Source: Odiellus spinosus (lineage: Eukaryota; Arthropoda; Arachnida; Opiliones; Phalangiidae). From it: a stretch of 64,000 nt of DNA. Shown piece after piece: positions 51,401-60,947 of the stretch. How positions within the stretch are numbered: the stretch's first letter is position 1; each line of letters starts with the position of its first letter. The stretch is from assembly GCA_963920705.1 (NCBI GenBank), contig OY987227.1, positions 16,455,434 through 16,519,433 on the forward strand, written 5' to 3'. The notes under the pieces are model-generated. The model was not told where the DNA came from and did not search any database. It worked only from the letters and a program-made list of their open reading frames with translations. A program made the position numbers and the translations under genes.

Positions 51401-54400
51401 TTTTTCGATTGTTACCACGAAACAAAATCTTGATAACCTTCAACATTTTTTCGAGATTAAAATGAAATTTTACTATACCTATACCCTCTTCATTTTGGAG
51501 ATTACACGTTTGTAGTATGTTTAAATACTCAACTATATCTCTCAGACCGTGTTCACACTAACACTAAAGGCTAAAAACCCCTTACAAGTACTTATTTCTA
51601 GTCTAAGGTAACATTGAATATCATATTCTATAAAAACTTGTCGTGTCAGGTTTACAAAAAGTTCAAGGGTAATGGGTATAGGGTCCTCTACGTATCAAGC
51701 GATGATAAAGCCAACTTGTATCTTGCATGTGTTATACCGAAACATCGCTTTTTCAACTTAAGGGTCAAATTTACAACATCCCATTTTATTGAAACTATTT
51801 TTTTGGCATAACTTTTGATCTACCAATTATAATTAGTTTTAGTTATGGGAACTGGAGGTATAATTAACTGGCATCGAAGGTTAAGGATGATATTAAGTCC
51901 AAAGCGTTTAGCTAATGAAGCCTAAAAAATGCAATATCTTCATAGCTAAGCCCAAAGACACGAATAGTTTAGAAGTTTGATCACGAAGTCTAAAATGCGA
52001 AATATTTATTTTCTCGTTTACAGTTGAAAGAAAACAAACTTTTAGTAAGGAATGAATTCAAGTTTATCGAGAAGATGGGCTTCCCGGTCACCAGTCAACA
52101 AGAAAATCTTCTAACGGTGGCGGACGCCATGACGAATAGTACCCTCCTAGTTCAAACTCTCGTATCCTCGCCCTTGTACGAACCATCTTTAGCCCACCCG
52201 AATTCACTCAGCCCACCCTTCAGCAGAGTTACTCCGTCGAGAAGAGGCTCTCCAGTCTTCGCGACGCTATCTCTTCCACCGTCCGTGGACGAAACTGACC
52301 CGCCTAGAATAACACCCACGCTCAGAGAGATTAAGGAGAAGAAGAAATCGTTCTTTTCGTAAGTTTCAAAGCCCCGCAAACGTGTCCGAATAACAACCTT
52401 AGAAGAAAGTAGATCTATCTCGAGAAAGGCATCGTTAAGTGCGTTTTTAGTCTGGTTATAATTATTGTAACCTATTGGTGTATGTTGCGACTCGGATTAG
52501 TGATGAACCGAAGATTATTCCGTACCGTGAACCAATCATTGTCGCGCACCGTTTAATAATTTGTTGTCGATTATGTTGTGGGGCCTTATGTTTGTTCCGC
52601 TTTTATTTCACGCATTTTATATTACCATAATTAGCTATCTCGCCAACATCGCTTTTTGCTTGTTATTTGTATACTTCTTTGATTGCTTAAAATTTGAATA
52701 AAATCAAATAAAATTAAAACAAAAACCTTATATTTTTTATCTTTTTTCGTCCTTGTAGAAGGAACGAGCACAAAGGCCATGTCGCGTCTTCATTGGGACT
52801 GGTCGCTAAGCCTATTTTAATCAGTTACGTTAGAGCCGAAGCTGCCCAACACGCTCTAACGCTCAAAGAAGAGCTTTATAATCTGGGCTTTAGCGTGTAT
52901 CTGGTAAGTTTAGTTTTTGCCGTAAAATATCATCCCAAGATAAGTCTTTTTAACATGAACTGTTGATTTAAAGAACACATTTTTGACTTATTGCTTATTG
53001 GGTCTAAATTTTTAAAATGGGTCGTAACTTATCTATGCAGGGGCGGGACCTATTTTTATTCTTTCGAGGACATTTAAGGTCAACTATGAACGAAATATAG
53101 CCAAATTACCAAATCTTGAAGGCGAACCGCTTTATTTTGATCCTTGAGTGGTAGATGACTCTTTGGAATGAACTAACTTGGTTAAATTTCTTTAGGACGT
53201 ACACGAAATTAAATCGGGAGCTGACTGGCAAGACTCGCTCAATTTCGCAGTTAGTAATTGCGAAGTCTTTGTTCCCTTGATCACCCCCATGTATGGCAAG
53301 ACACAGTGGACTAACAGAGAGGTCAAGTTAGCTGACGTCCTTAATAAATTTATCATTCCCATCAACTTTATGGACCACTGGCCTCCGGAATGTTTGGCCA
53401 TCCAGTTCGCTTCGACGCAATACATACCTTGGAAACCCCTCGAAAATGATCACAGTAAGAACCAAATATTCTTGGGTCTTGGGGCCGGATTAAGAGGGTA
53501 CGAGTTGGCCTACTGCGCTAAGTTGCGCGGAACAAAGAATTTTGAGTCATTTATACCAACGATCGGCAATTCTCTTAACCCGGTAGAGAGTTACTGGTAC
53601 TGTTTATTAATAACGGTATAATATAGTGAAAGGAATCGACGAATCCAAGTACGCTTCCGACTACCGGGTCTGGGACGTTAAATTCGTCAAGACCGTTTCC
53701 CGCCAAATCGCAACCCGTTTGCTAGCTCAATTAAACATGGTTCCCGATTACACCAACTTCGCGCAAAAAAGGTACCGCTCATTGGCCGCGCCTCCACCTA
53801 GCAGCCCACAAAGAAAAACCGTAAGTTTCCCTCCAACTATAGTAATTTATGTTAGCTTATATGTACCATTTTACAAGTCTCATATTATTTATATAAAGGT
53901 ACGAATGAGCGGCATTGTCGACGACTTGATTGAAATGAAGGACCGCCAAACTCAATTAGTCGTCATTAGCGCGCATCCGAAACAACTCATCTTCGTGAGT
54001 ACCTCTTTTATTATATATTACAAGGAGGATATCAATTGTCCTCGTGACCTCGAACGTAAGCGGGAAAACCAGTCTTAAGTTGAAAATATAATTAAACATA
54101 AAACGAGTGTTTTATAATTTTTATTTTTCTTGCAGGAAAACATTAATTTTACTTTTTTCACTTTCAACAAGGAGAGTATCCTTGTTGAAAGTGAAAAAAA
54201 TAAAACGAGTGGTTTAAACGTTGATAAGGTTGCGGTCACGTAAATCTATTCAAGCTTTATTCGGGTAGAGTGTTTGATTTCCTCGTTTTTCTCTTAAAGG
54301 CCTCGGAAGTCAAAAAAATGTTGGAGGAGATGAACTACCAAGTATGGTGCTCGACCGAGCTTATCGAAGGCGCCCAAGACGGGGATTCCTTCGGAGGATT

Positions 54401-56408
54401 GGCGTCAGCGGGGGCGATTATGCGCGAACTTTCCACCATTCCAGAAGGCGAAACGATTAGACCGTTGGACGAACCTAAACCTTTCGCTTCCATCACCCGC
54501 GGACCTTCGCAACACAAAAAACAGCTGGCGCGCTCCGATTCCAACGAAACGAGCGGTTACGTCGATAAACGAGTTCTAACAAGGCTGAGTTCCCAAATGA
54601 GCACGACTAGCATGGTGTCCGAATCGTTGACCCCGGATAAACTCGATCGACTGAAGAAGTTCCAAGAGAAGGTGGACCAAGCCGGCGTTGTCATAGTCGT
54701 CGCCTCCGAAGCCTTCTTTAAATCGACCACTTCGAGACAACAGGCCTTTTATTGCGAACACCGAAAGAAAATTATCCTGGTTAAATACGACGACAGTTCG
54801 ATCCCCGCGCTGTTCGGCATGTTAATGGGAAATGACATGATAAGCGTAAGTTACTTTCGCTCTTTAGAGTTTATAACAGAATTCAAGATAGAGATTTTGA
54901 ACGAACAGGACCCGCAAGGAGCTCAGTTCAGTTGCGCCTTAAAAGCCAGGGTCAAAAGAGAATTGAACCCGGCCTCTTCCGTCACTCCAAAAGACGCCAC
55001 AATGGAAGCCAAAATGCAGTATCTCGTCAGTTTCATGAAGAAGAACTTACCCGTATTGGAATCTTGCGTTTATGTTTCTGGATCAAGCCGGATGCAAAAC
55101 GAACGATCCAAGGAAATTTGCAAGTAAGTTATATCTGCTTCAACGGGAAGATTGTATTCCGTGATTTAGACGGGAAGGGATAAATTTCCAACTAAATGTC
55201 CGTAGAGAAAATTTCATGGCGCCGGCGTGTATCCGTGTTCAGTGAAAACGGACTTTAATACGGTCTTGGTCCATTTGGCTGCGACAGAGACGAATGCTAA
55301 GGATGTGACAAACGCGGATATAAAATAACCATAAACTAACTTAAGTTTTTTTTTTTTTTTTTTTTTTCAAAAAGGGAAATCGGAAAAGCTTTGGCTAAAG
55401 TCAAGAACATAAACGTAGTAACCGGGGGTTTTTACGGTGCTGGTGACATCACGGCTCGCGCTTTCGAAGAGGCGTTACAGAACAATCCCCGCTCGCCCGT
55501 AACACCCAGTCCAACCACTCCTGGACCCATCTTTCACATTCTACCCGTGAAGGACACGAAGGACTTCACGACGAAAGCGACCCAGAACGAGGAAGGAAGC
55601 TTTGAACCGGTAGAATACGGAAACACTCTCTTTCTCGGCGATTCCGTAAAAGAAAGGGAATCCGTCGTCGCCAGATTATTCGACATTTGCATCGTGATAG
55701 AAGGAGGACCGGGTGCGGCCCACGAAGTCGAGGAATTCATATGGAACGACCATTACGTCATTCCTATCATTTCAACCGGCGGTGCCGCTGGTGGAGATTT
55801 TGGTGTTCCCTATAAGATTTTCGAAGTAAGTTCGCTTTGTATATATAGGTATAGTTTATCCATAGCTATTTTTTTTTGGACGGAAAACGCGCGTCTGCCA
55901 ATCGATTTAGCAACAAAGCAATATGTTTATTTTCCGCATGGTTGCTTTATTTAATTTTAATTTAACGGTAATCATATCTGAATGATTTAATTTTTTCTAG
56001 ACTCCGCCGAACGTTCTAGAAGATGATTGGACTGTGTTATCGAGCAAGGAAGCATCACCAACCGAAGTTGCCCAAGCGGTCGTCAAAATCGTTATCGCTT
56101 TGAAGACGGCGATCGCTAACCACGTTATGAAACAAAATCAAGATAAGAAGGAGAAATCGATGGGCAAAATTAACCGCAAAAGATCAAAGAAAAGTCGAAA
56201 ATTAACGCGTAATAATAGAGACGTTAAAGCCATTAGCCAATCGAAAAATTCCACCGAATTCCCTTTGGTGGTCAAATCAGAGAGTTTGGAAGCTAACGAC
56301 CAACTGATAACGGATGGAGACCAAACCTTACATATCCCTGGACATACGAATAGATGGCAAAAAATTGTCAAGTATTTGAGGCCTACTTGTCTCCCGGCGC
56401 AGCCCTAA
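32742..56408 (+). CDS. UBL-UBL-TIR-pseudoTIR-SLOG protein, 12 exons
   Basis: Exons: 32742-33181, 47298-47386, 47551-47657, 52024-52358, 52759-52903, 53196-53454, 53627-53820, 53899-53994, 54300-54845, 54909-55123, 55375-55825, 56001-56408. They sum to 3285 nt with compatible phases (1094 aa). Residues 1-50 look disordered. Two related ubiquitin-like repeats share FxF[LI]xKxG[WF]P[IV][ST]xxQE at 140-155 and 224-239. A Ser/Pro linker follows. TIR1 covers about 342-455: box 1 PILISY, then W410-x-x-x-E414 at the position of the SARM1 catalytic glutamate. TIR2 covers about 540-730, with a roughly 90-residue insertion and Gln at the aligned catalytic site. A SLOG domain spans about 788-945, with VSGSS, VTGGFYGAGD (824-833) and EGGPGAAHE (918-926). 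A lysine/arginine-rich tail lies at about 1000-1035. TIR enzymes cleave NAD and SLOG folds bind nucleotide ligands; the joint role is inferred. The start is the first in-frame ATG after a stop; an upstream coding exon is not excluded. Intron 1 is 14.1 kb. Confidence 0.9.
35845..36235 (+). repeat. AACTTTAAAAGTTTAAAATTT minisatellite
   Basis: About 18 units of roughly 20-21 bp (taactttaaaagtttaaaat and variants). The unit contains the palindrome actttaaaagt. It lies in intron 1 of the TIR-SLOG gene. Confidence 0.9.
36755..37525. repeat. Fold-back interrupted by a second element
   Basis: Outer arms aaagggatggtgaaaagc (about 36755) and its complement near 37510-37528, plus tagaccgtatttaatttc (about 36863) and its complement near 37300-37320, pair. 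The centre has been invaded by the element at 36934-37278. Confidence 0.75.
36934..37278. mobile_element. 345-bp non-autonomous DNA transposon, 7-bp TSD
   Basis: Perfect inverted ends of about 30 bp beginning catgggccaagaaacgtgat, with CTTAATT duplicated on both sides (36927-36933 and 37279-37285). No coding capacity. Identical ends suggest recent insertion into the older fold-back around it. Confidence 0.9.
38690..38900 (+). repeat. AATCTAAAAATTATAGGATAAA minisatellite
   Basis: About ten units of 21-22 bp in intron 1 of the TIR-SLOG gene. Confidence 0.9.
40090..40345 (+). repeat. About 36-bp tandem repeat, seven units
   Basis: Units with ttaggcttagcaactctcag and aaatttaatcataa diverge by a few bases each. 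There is no conserved-repeat/unique-spacer pattern. Confidence 0.9.
40451..40606. mobile_element. Element with AGGGYTGCCACA ends, copy 2
   Basis: Starts agggctgccacaaatttt and ends gacctgtggcaaccct. A short internally deleted relative of 28055-28414. Confidence 0.75.
43690..43832. mobile_element. MITE of the TTCACACTAG family, copy 4
   Basis: Left end ctacgttcacactagaaatt and right end ggtctttagtgtgaac pair. It lies in intron 1 of the TIR-SLOG gene. Confidence 0.8.
44264..44470. repeat. Fold-back with 24-bp arms
   Basis: gaggtctgggtttggacaag (44280) pairs with cttgtccaaacccgacctc (ends 44453) with one mismatch. The flanking bases pair weakly. Confidence 0.8.
50017..50115 (-). mobile_element. 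SINE-like copy with B-box motif
   Basis: Read on the minus strand it has GCGAGCTCGAAACCCC (close to the RNA polymerase III B box GWTCRANNC), followed by about 75 bp ending agtgtaattttatatcatat. The same order is found at 50761-50840 on the plus strand. The 5' part is not conserved between the copies. Confidence 0.5.
50761..50840 (+). mobile_element. SINE-like copy with B-box motif
   Basis: GCGAGTTCGAAACCCC is followed by a tail ending in agtgtaattgaatataaatc then atattcttgg. An inverted piece of this tail (taccaagaatatgatt) lies about 200 bp upstream near 50621, so the region may form a fold-back. Confidence 0.5.
54153..54199. repeat. Perfect 21-bp stem hairpin in intron 8
   Basis: A near-perfect inverted repeat (left arm 54153-54173, 5-nt loop GAGTA, right arm 54179-54199) lies in the 305-nt intron 8 of the TIR-SLOG gene. 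Short direct repeats around AAAACGAGTG flank it at about 54100 and 54203. The exact arms suggest a recent template-switch or inverted-duplication event. Confidence 0.85.
54846..54908 (+). other. 63-nt intron 10 without stop codon
   Basis: GTAAGT at 54846 and CAG at 54906-54908 bound 63 nt. This is a multiple of three with no in-frame stop, so unspliced RNA would add 21 residues between TIR2 and SLOG without a frameshift. I call it an intron because the donor is consensus-like and because 63 nt also occurs as an intron length in the ARL10-like gene. Retention is equally compatible with the reading frame. Confidence 0.6.
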
Positions 56409-56552
56409 TCGAACAAAATAGGTATTTAATCTAATTTTAATGAATTTTTAAAAGCATCATTCATTCACGCGTAAGCTAGTAAATTTATATTCCACGGACT
56501 AATGTTTGTCTAATCGCGATCAAACTCTCATTAAGACTTTAATATTACAGAG

Positions 56553-56558
56553 AATAAA
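56553..56558 (+). terminator. Poly(A) signal AATAAA of the TIR-SLOG gene
   Basis: The first AATAAA after the stop codon, 145 nt downstream. The 950 bp that follow, up to the secreted-protein gene, are AT-rich with no recognisable gene. Confidence 0.5.
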
Positions 56559-57459
56559 AAGAGTCAAACTTATGGACGCGAAATTTTTCGACGAGTTATT
56601 AAGGAAGGCATGATAAAAAAAATTAATCATTTTTAAATTAACTTAGAATATGTAATTACACGGGGAAATTAATTGGGGAATTTTAAAGATAATTGTTTTT
56701 GTTTTTATTATTATAAAAGTTTAACACTGGTTCTAAATTCGGAACACGATTATATATTGTACAGAAAATTCAATTATTTATTTATATTCGAAATATATAA
56801 GGCTACAGTGTCGTAGTCTAGAGAGCGTTACGGACTTTCAATTACAATATCTACTTATAATAATCCTTTAGAACTTTATTTAAATAAATACCTTTCGGTA
56901 CGTTTATAAAATATTTAACTATTTCTTAATTACTATGGGAAATAAAAAACTGGCTCTCTATCCCATAAAAAACTAAACCAAGTGGGTTTTTTAAGTCTTT
57001 GAAAACAGGACAAAGTTTTAACTAAAACCACTTCGCGAATTTCTCATCTATAAGAGATAAACTTCTAATTTTACGTTTATGTTTAAGTTTCGTCAAGCGG
57101 TTGCTACGCGTAATATATTTTTTCGAACTATATAAAAAATATAGAATCGAATAAACGGCTCTGAAGTCACCAGCCAATAAGAAATGTTTTTACCCCACAA
57201 AAATAAATACGATTCAAATAATGTATTATTATTAATTATTTGTTAAGTTTTTAAATAATACTACACTTATTAAATATTATTTCTTACTTATTTCGTCTAA
57301 AAAACCAATAAGGCTTAGAAATTTCTGTTTATAAGTCGTTTCAAGATTGATTCAATCTGTTCAAACAACGATGATAGTATTTACTATACTTTTGCTAAAC
57401 CACCTGCGCGTATTAATCAACTTAATATAAACGAAAGAAAACTTTGAAAAATAGAAACT

Positions 57460-57476
57460 TTTATTTTATATTTATT
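57460..57476 (-). terminator. Poly(A) signals of the secreted-protein gene
   Basis: Two AATAAA hexamers read on the minus strand (57471-57476 and 57460-57465), 29 and 40 nt past the stop codon. Confidence 0.6.
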
Positions 57477-57504
57477 AATTAATAAATGAAATAAATTTAC
57501 GTTT

Positions 57505-57897
57505 TCATTGCTTTTGCGCTTCCTGCTCTTTTTTAAGAAGTCGTCTTTCTTTTGCCTTGGCGGCGAGTTTGGTTACTAAGTCCATTAATTTATTCGGGTC
57601 CCACATTTCGGTCCATTTTTGCATGTCCAAACCTTTCATGATAGACATAATTTTGGATGGATCCATCGACGACATCATTCCGGTTATTGATTGGGACATT
57701 TTCTTAAAATCCATTGTTTTAGCAAACGTTGATATTTGATCAGCTCCTGGCACATTAAATTTCTTTAGAATTTGGGGAATGTCCGCTCCACCGTCGACCA
57801 TCTTCTTAATGTTTTCGGGTGTGAACATTTTGGATATGTCTTGCCCAACGGCTATTCCGACCCCCAGAACCAGAACTAAACGCAAAAGGATCCCCAT
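57505..57897 (-). CDS. Small secreted Met-rich protein, single exon
   Basis: An intact 130-codon reading frame on the minus strand. It begins with a clear signal peptide (MGILLRLVLVLGVGIAVGQ, cleavage likely after G18 or Q19). The mature part of about 111 residues is rich in Met, Lys and Asp, with regularly spaced amphipathic segments (MFTPENIKKMVDG, MDFKKMSQSITGMMSSMD, IMSIMKGLDMQKWTEMWD) and a highly basic, helical C-terminus. There are no cysteines, so it is not a disulphide-rich peptide. I do not recognise the family. A TATA box, a short leader and two poly(A) signals sit at expected distances, which supports a real and perhaps strongly expressed secreted product. It is convergent with the TIR-SLOG gene and divergent from the ARL10-like gene. 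Confidence 0.75.
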   Translation of the reverse strand: MGILLRLVLVLGVGIAVGQDISKMFTPENIKKMVDGGADIPQILKKFNVPGADQISTFAKTMDFKKMSQSITGMMSSMDPSKIMSIMKGLDMQKWTEMWDPNKLMDLVTKLAAKAKERRLLKKEQEAQKQ

Positions 57898-57933
57898 CTT
57901 TCAATTGGAATAAAGCTATACCCTTCTCAATCT

Positions 57934-57941
57934 CTTATATA
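57934..57941 (-). promoter_or_regulatory. TATA box (TATATAAG) of the secreted-protein gene
   Basis: On the minus strand TATATAAG occurs about 37-44 nt upstream of the ATG of the small secreted protein. A transcription start about 30 nt downstream would leave a leader of roughly 10-15 nt. No other gene in the window has so clear a TATA box. Confidence 0.65.
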
Positions 57942-57976
57942 GATTTGAAGATGGTATGCTTCTTGACTATTAACGT

Positions 57977-58853
57977 AGTCGAGTAGGCGTGTCGAGGAAA
58001 CTTCAATTAATATTCAGCTAACTAAATAATAGGAGAAATCGCGTGCGTTGTTTTTGAAGCATTACAGCAGTATTATACGTGCATAACTCTATTAAGCCGC
58101 ATTTTCAATCAATATTATTTTGGCCAAGAATCAAGCTTAAATTTTATTTGTTTATTTAAATTGGAGTCAATATATTATCATAACTTATTATTTTCTAGTC
58201 GTATTTGTCTTCCTGTAATTAATGAATTATATGGAAATTCAACTAAAAATTGAGTGTTTTAGTTTTAACTTAATGTTTATACGCACGCTTGAAATATAAA
58301 CTCAAACGCAAGCGTTGCTTGCAATGAAGTTTAAGGTATCTAACATTGCGTGTACATTTTAGAGAATTAAATATTTTAAATCAGTGACTTTCGGGCGCCT
58401 ACTGTTTAAAAATGTGTTCACACTCACTAGGTGAAAGGTTTTGACCTACGTGCATGAAGCAGGCTCCTAAATATCTTTATTTAACTGTATTAAAACATTT
58501 TTATATTTTTTTATTGCTCCATCTTTTGAAATGGCCTCGGAATTTTGGAAATGACTTGGAAGCCTTTAGAGTAAACGTAATTGTGCTCAGTCATGTGAAT
58601 ATATTGTTAATAATTTCAGTCAGTTCACTCTAAAGTAGATTTTAGCTATTGTTGTAGCACATGGTTCGGTAGCTTTCAAAATAAATAGAAATATATCACG
58701 CGGTACAAATCAATCACGCATGCGCAAATTTGACCAATCATACAAATCGATATTGCGGTCTGCTCTGCTCAATGTTGATTGCGTAATCGTAATCGGCAAT
58801 CTCCTTTTCACAGACTCACAGTAGTGGATTAGTGGTAATATTTTGTTTCGGGT
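57977..58853. other. Intergenic region upstream of the ARL10-like gene
   Basis: Together with the TATA region of the secreted-protein gene at its left edge, this serves as the divergent intergenic space. No exon or strong repeat was seen. Confidence 0.45.
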
Positions 58854-59876
58854 ATGTTTAAAAATTGGAGATATTGGTTACCGATTGTTGTTGTAGGAAG
58901 TAGTGGAGTTTTTGGATTATCTTATACATTTTTTATAATAAGAAATAGAAAGAAGAAATCTAAACCACAGGATTATCCGGTAATATGATGTTTTGTTTAT
59001 CAGCTACTGCTCTAGAGTCTAGGCCTACTTAATATTTCTTTACGTTAAGACTTGGTCACTCACTGTCAGTGACACAGTCAAAGAAGTGTCAATCTCGATT
59101 CTCGAGTAAAACTCAAATTAGTCAAATTCAAGTTTGTTCAACTGACTAAAATGAAACAATTTTTCATTTAAAAATTTGTAATAGATTTCTAATCAGGAAT
59201 CGGAAGAAATTCCTAAAGTTAAAAAAATTATAGTTTTGGGTCTCGATAACTCTGGAAAAAGTGAATTCATGTCCAATTTATCGCATTCAAGTAATGCACC
59301 TCGAGAGAAAATCGAGCCAACTGAAGGTTTTAACGTAGTTTGTCAAAACAGCGATTCCTTGTCCATTAATTACTGGGAAAGTAGGTTTCCACTGTAGATA
59401 GTAGAGTTTGATGATTATCAGAAATTCTAAGCTTGTTAAAAAATATATCAGTAGGTGGACAGAAAAAGCTAAGGGAGTATTGGCCAAATTTCTACATTGA
59501 CACTGGACTCGTCCTGTTTATCATTGACTCGAAAAACAAAATACGCTTTGACGAAGCCGCTACTGAACTTCAAAACTTAGCCAATGATTCCAGACTCATA
59601 AACATCCCATTCGTTCTTCTTATTAACAATAAGGTTAGTTTTCTTTTCCATTTAAAAAACTTTCCTTACAATTTTAACGTTAGTTTAATTTTGAAGGGTC
59701 AGGATGGATGCGCTTCTGTAGAAGAAGTGAAAAACGCTTTGAAAATTCATACCATCCAAAGGGCTAGATCTGATAATAATAATGGCCTCACAGTTTTATC
59801 TTGTGACGCTCGCGATTATGAATCCGTAATTAAAGTTCAAGATACAATTAAGAACTTGCTTAGTACCAAAGATTAA
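58854..59876 (+). CDS. ARL10: ARL10-like membrane-anchored small GTPase, 4 exons
   Basis: Exons 58854-58979, 59197-59380, 59452-59633 and 59697-59876 sum to 672 nt (223 aa). Residues about 8-29 form a hydrophobic membrane segment followed by RNRKKKSK, matching ARL10, which has an N-terminal anchor rather than a myristoylated helix. The G domain has P-loop GLDNSGKS (57-64), switch-I Thr84 in EPTEGFN, and switch-II WEIGGQ (102-107), with Glu where most ARFs have Asp. The guanine motif reads NKGQD (163-167), one residue longer than the usual NKQD. The last intron (59634-59696) is 63 nt with no in-frame stop, so retention would insert 21 residues there. ARL10 function is poorly known; nucleotide binding is inferred from the motifs. 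ARL9 is the main alternative name. Confidence 0.85.
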
Positions 59877-59979
59877 CTATCACTAATTTTGTTAGCTTAT
59901 AAAACTCTACTTAAAATATTTTTGAGGCCTTAAAACGAGCATCTAAATCGGTAGCAATATGTTGCATTTCTCTGAAGAA

Positions 59980-59985
59980 AATAAA
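59980..59985 (+). terminator. Poly(A) signal AATAAA of the ARL10-like gene
   Basis: AATAAA lies 104 nt after the stop codon, followed by T-rich sequence. Confidence 0.6.
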
Positions 59986-60405
59986 TGCATTATTTATTAT
60001 TTTATTTTTATTTTAAAATATCGTGATAAAAAAGTATACAATACAGTTAATAAATTGTTAAGAGTCGTTTGACAGACAAAAATCGCATGTTGAAGTTTTG
60101 ACTGAACTGAAAGAGATCATTTTCACGCAAATATTTTACAAAATGCACTTTTGCGTCTTTGCCTTTAAAACTAAAATATCATCATATATATATATTTATA
60201 TTTCTATAATTAATGATTAAATTTAGATATTAAATAGATAAATTAATATATTTAAACTGTTTTTAAATAATAAATATTTATTTTAAACTCTGAAATGGTT
60301 AAAGAGCTTATGAGGCAGCAATGAAAAATATTATTACTGCTTCTAAAAAATTATTCTAAACCAAAGGAGTCTTTTACATTGTTAGATCTTAAATCATTTA
60401 TATAT

Positions 60406-60947
60406 CAGGGTTGCCTCAAAAGTTGGTATTTCAAATTCACAGACTTTTCTAGGTTTTTACTGTATTTGAGCATTTTCCCTGACCAAATGACTATAACCTT
60501 CCTGTTATAATATATTTCCTATTGTTCGGTGACATCAATTGGTAAAAGCCCCTTTAATCCAGCTCTGATACCAAATTTCGTTACGTGACTCCTTGGCTGT
60601 TTGGCGTAATTTTCAAATTTCCCAAATCTTCTCTAAATTAATATTTTTGACCCAATTTTTAAATTCCATCATTGTAAATTCCTCTGACTTTCCCAAACTT
60701 GGAATCAATTTTCAAGTACTCTGAACTTTTTGGTTCAATTTCCTGATTTTCCTTTACAAAAAGTAAGGGAAAGTCAGAGAATTTTCAAATTCTTATTTTT
60801 CCCTTATATAATATTTGACCAAATTTTCAAATTCCCTAATTTTTGTTACTTTTCCCTTATCTTTTGGCTACATTTTGATTACTAACATTTCCCAAAATTA
60901 ATATTTTTCATCTAATTTGCTATATTCCCAGAACTGTGGCAATCCTG
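60406..60947. mobile_element. Element with CAGGRTTGCC ends, copy 3
   Basis: Starts cagggttgcctca and ends ctgtggcaatcctg. The interior holds many degenerate ttccctgacttttcc units in both orientations. It lies between the ARL10-like and ADISSP genes. Confidence 0.75.

Larger units (their letters stand above)
47658..52023 (+). other. Intron 3 of the TIR-SLOG gene (4.4 kb)
   Basis: The intron runs from GTAAAT after the CAG codon to the TTTACAG before exon 4. It contains a relative of a dispersed repeat at about 48030-48430 and two copies of a SINE-like sequence in opposite orientation (50017-50115 and 50761-50840). A partial end of the TTCACACTAG MITE family lies near 51545. No additional coding exon was found. 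Confidence 0.75.
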
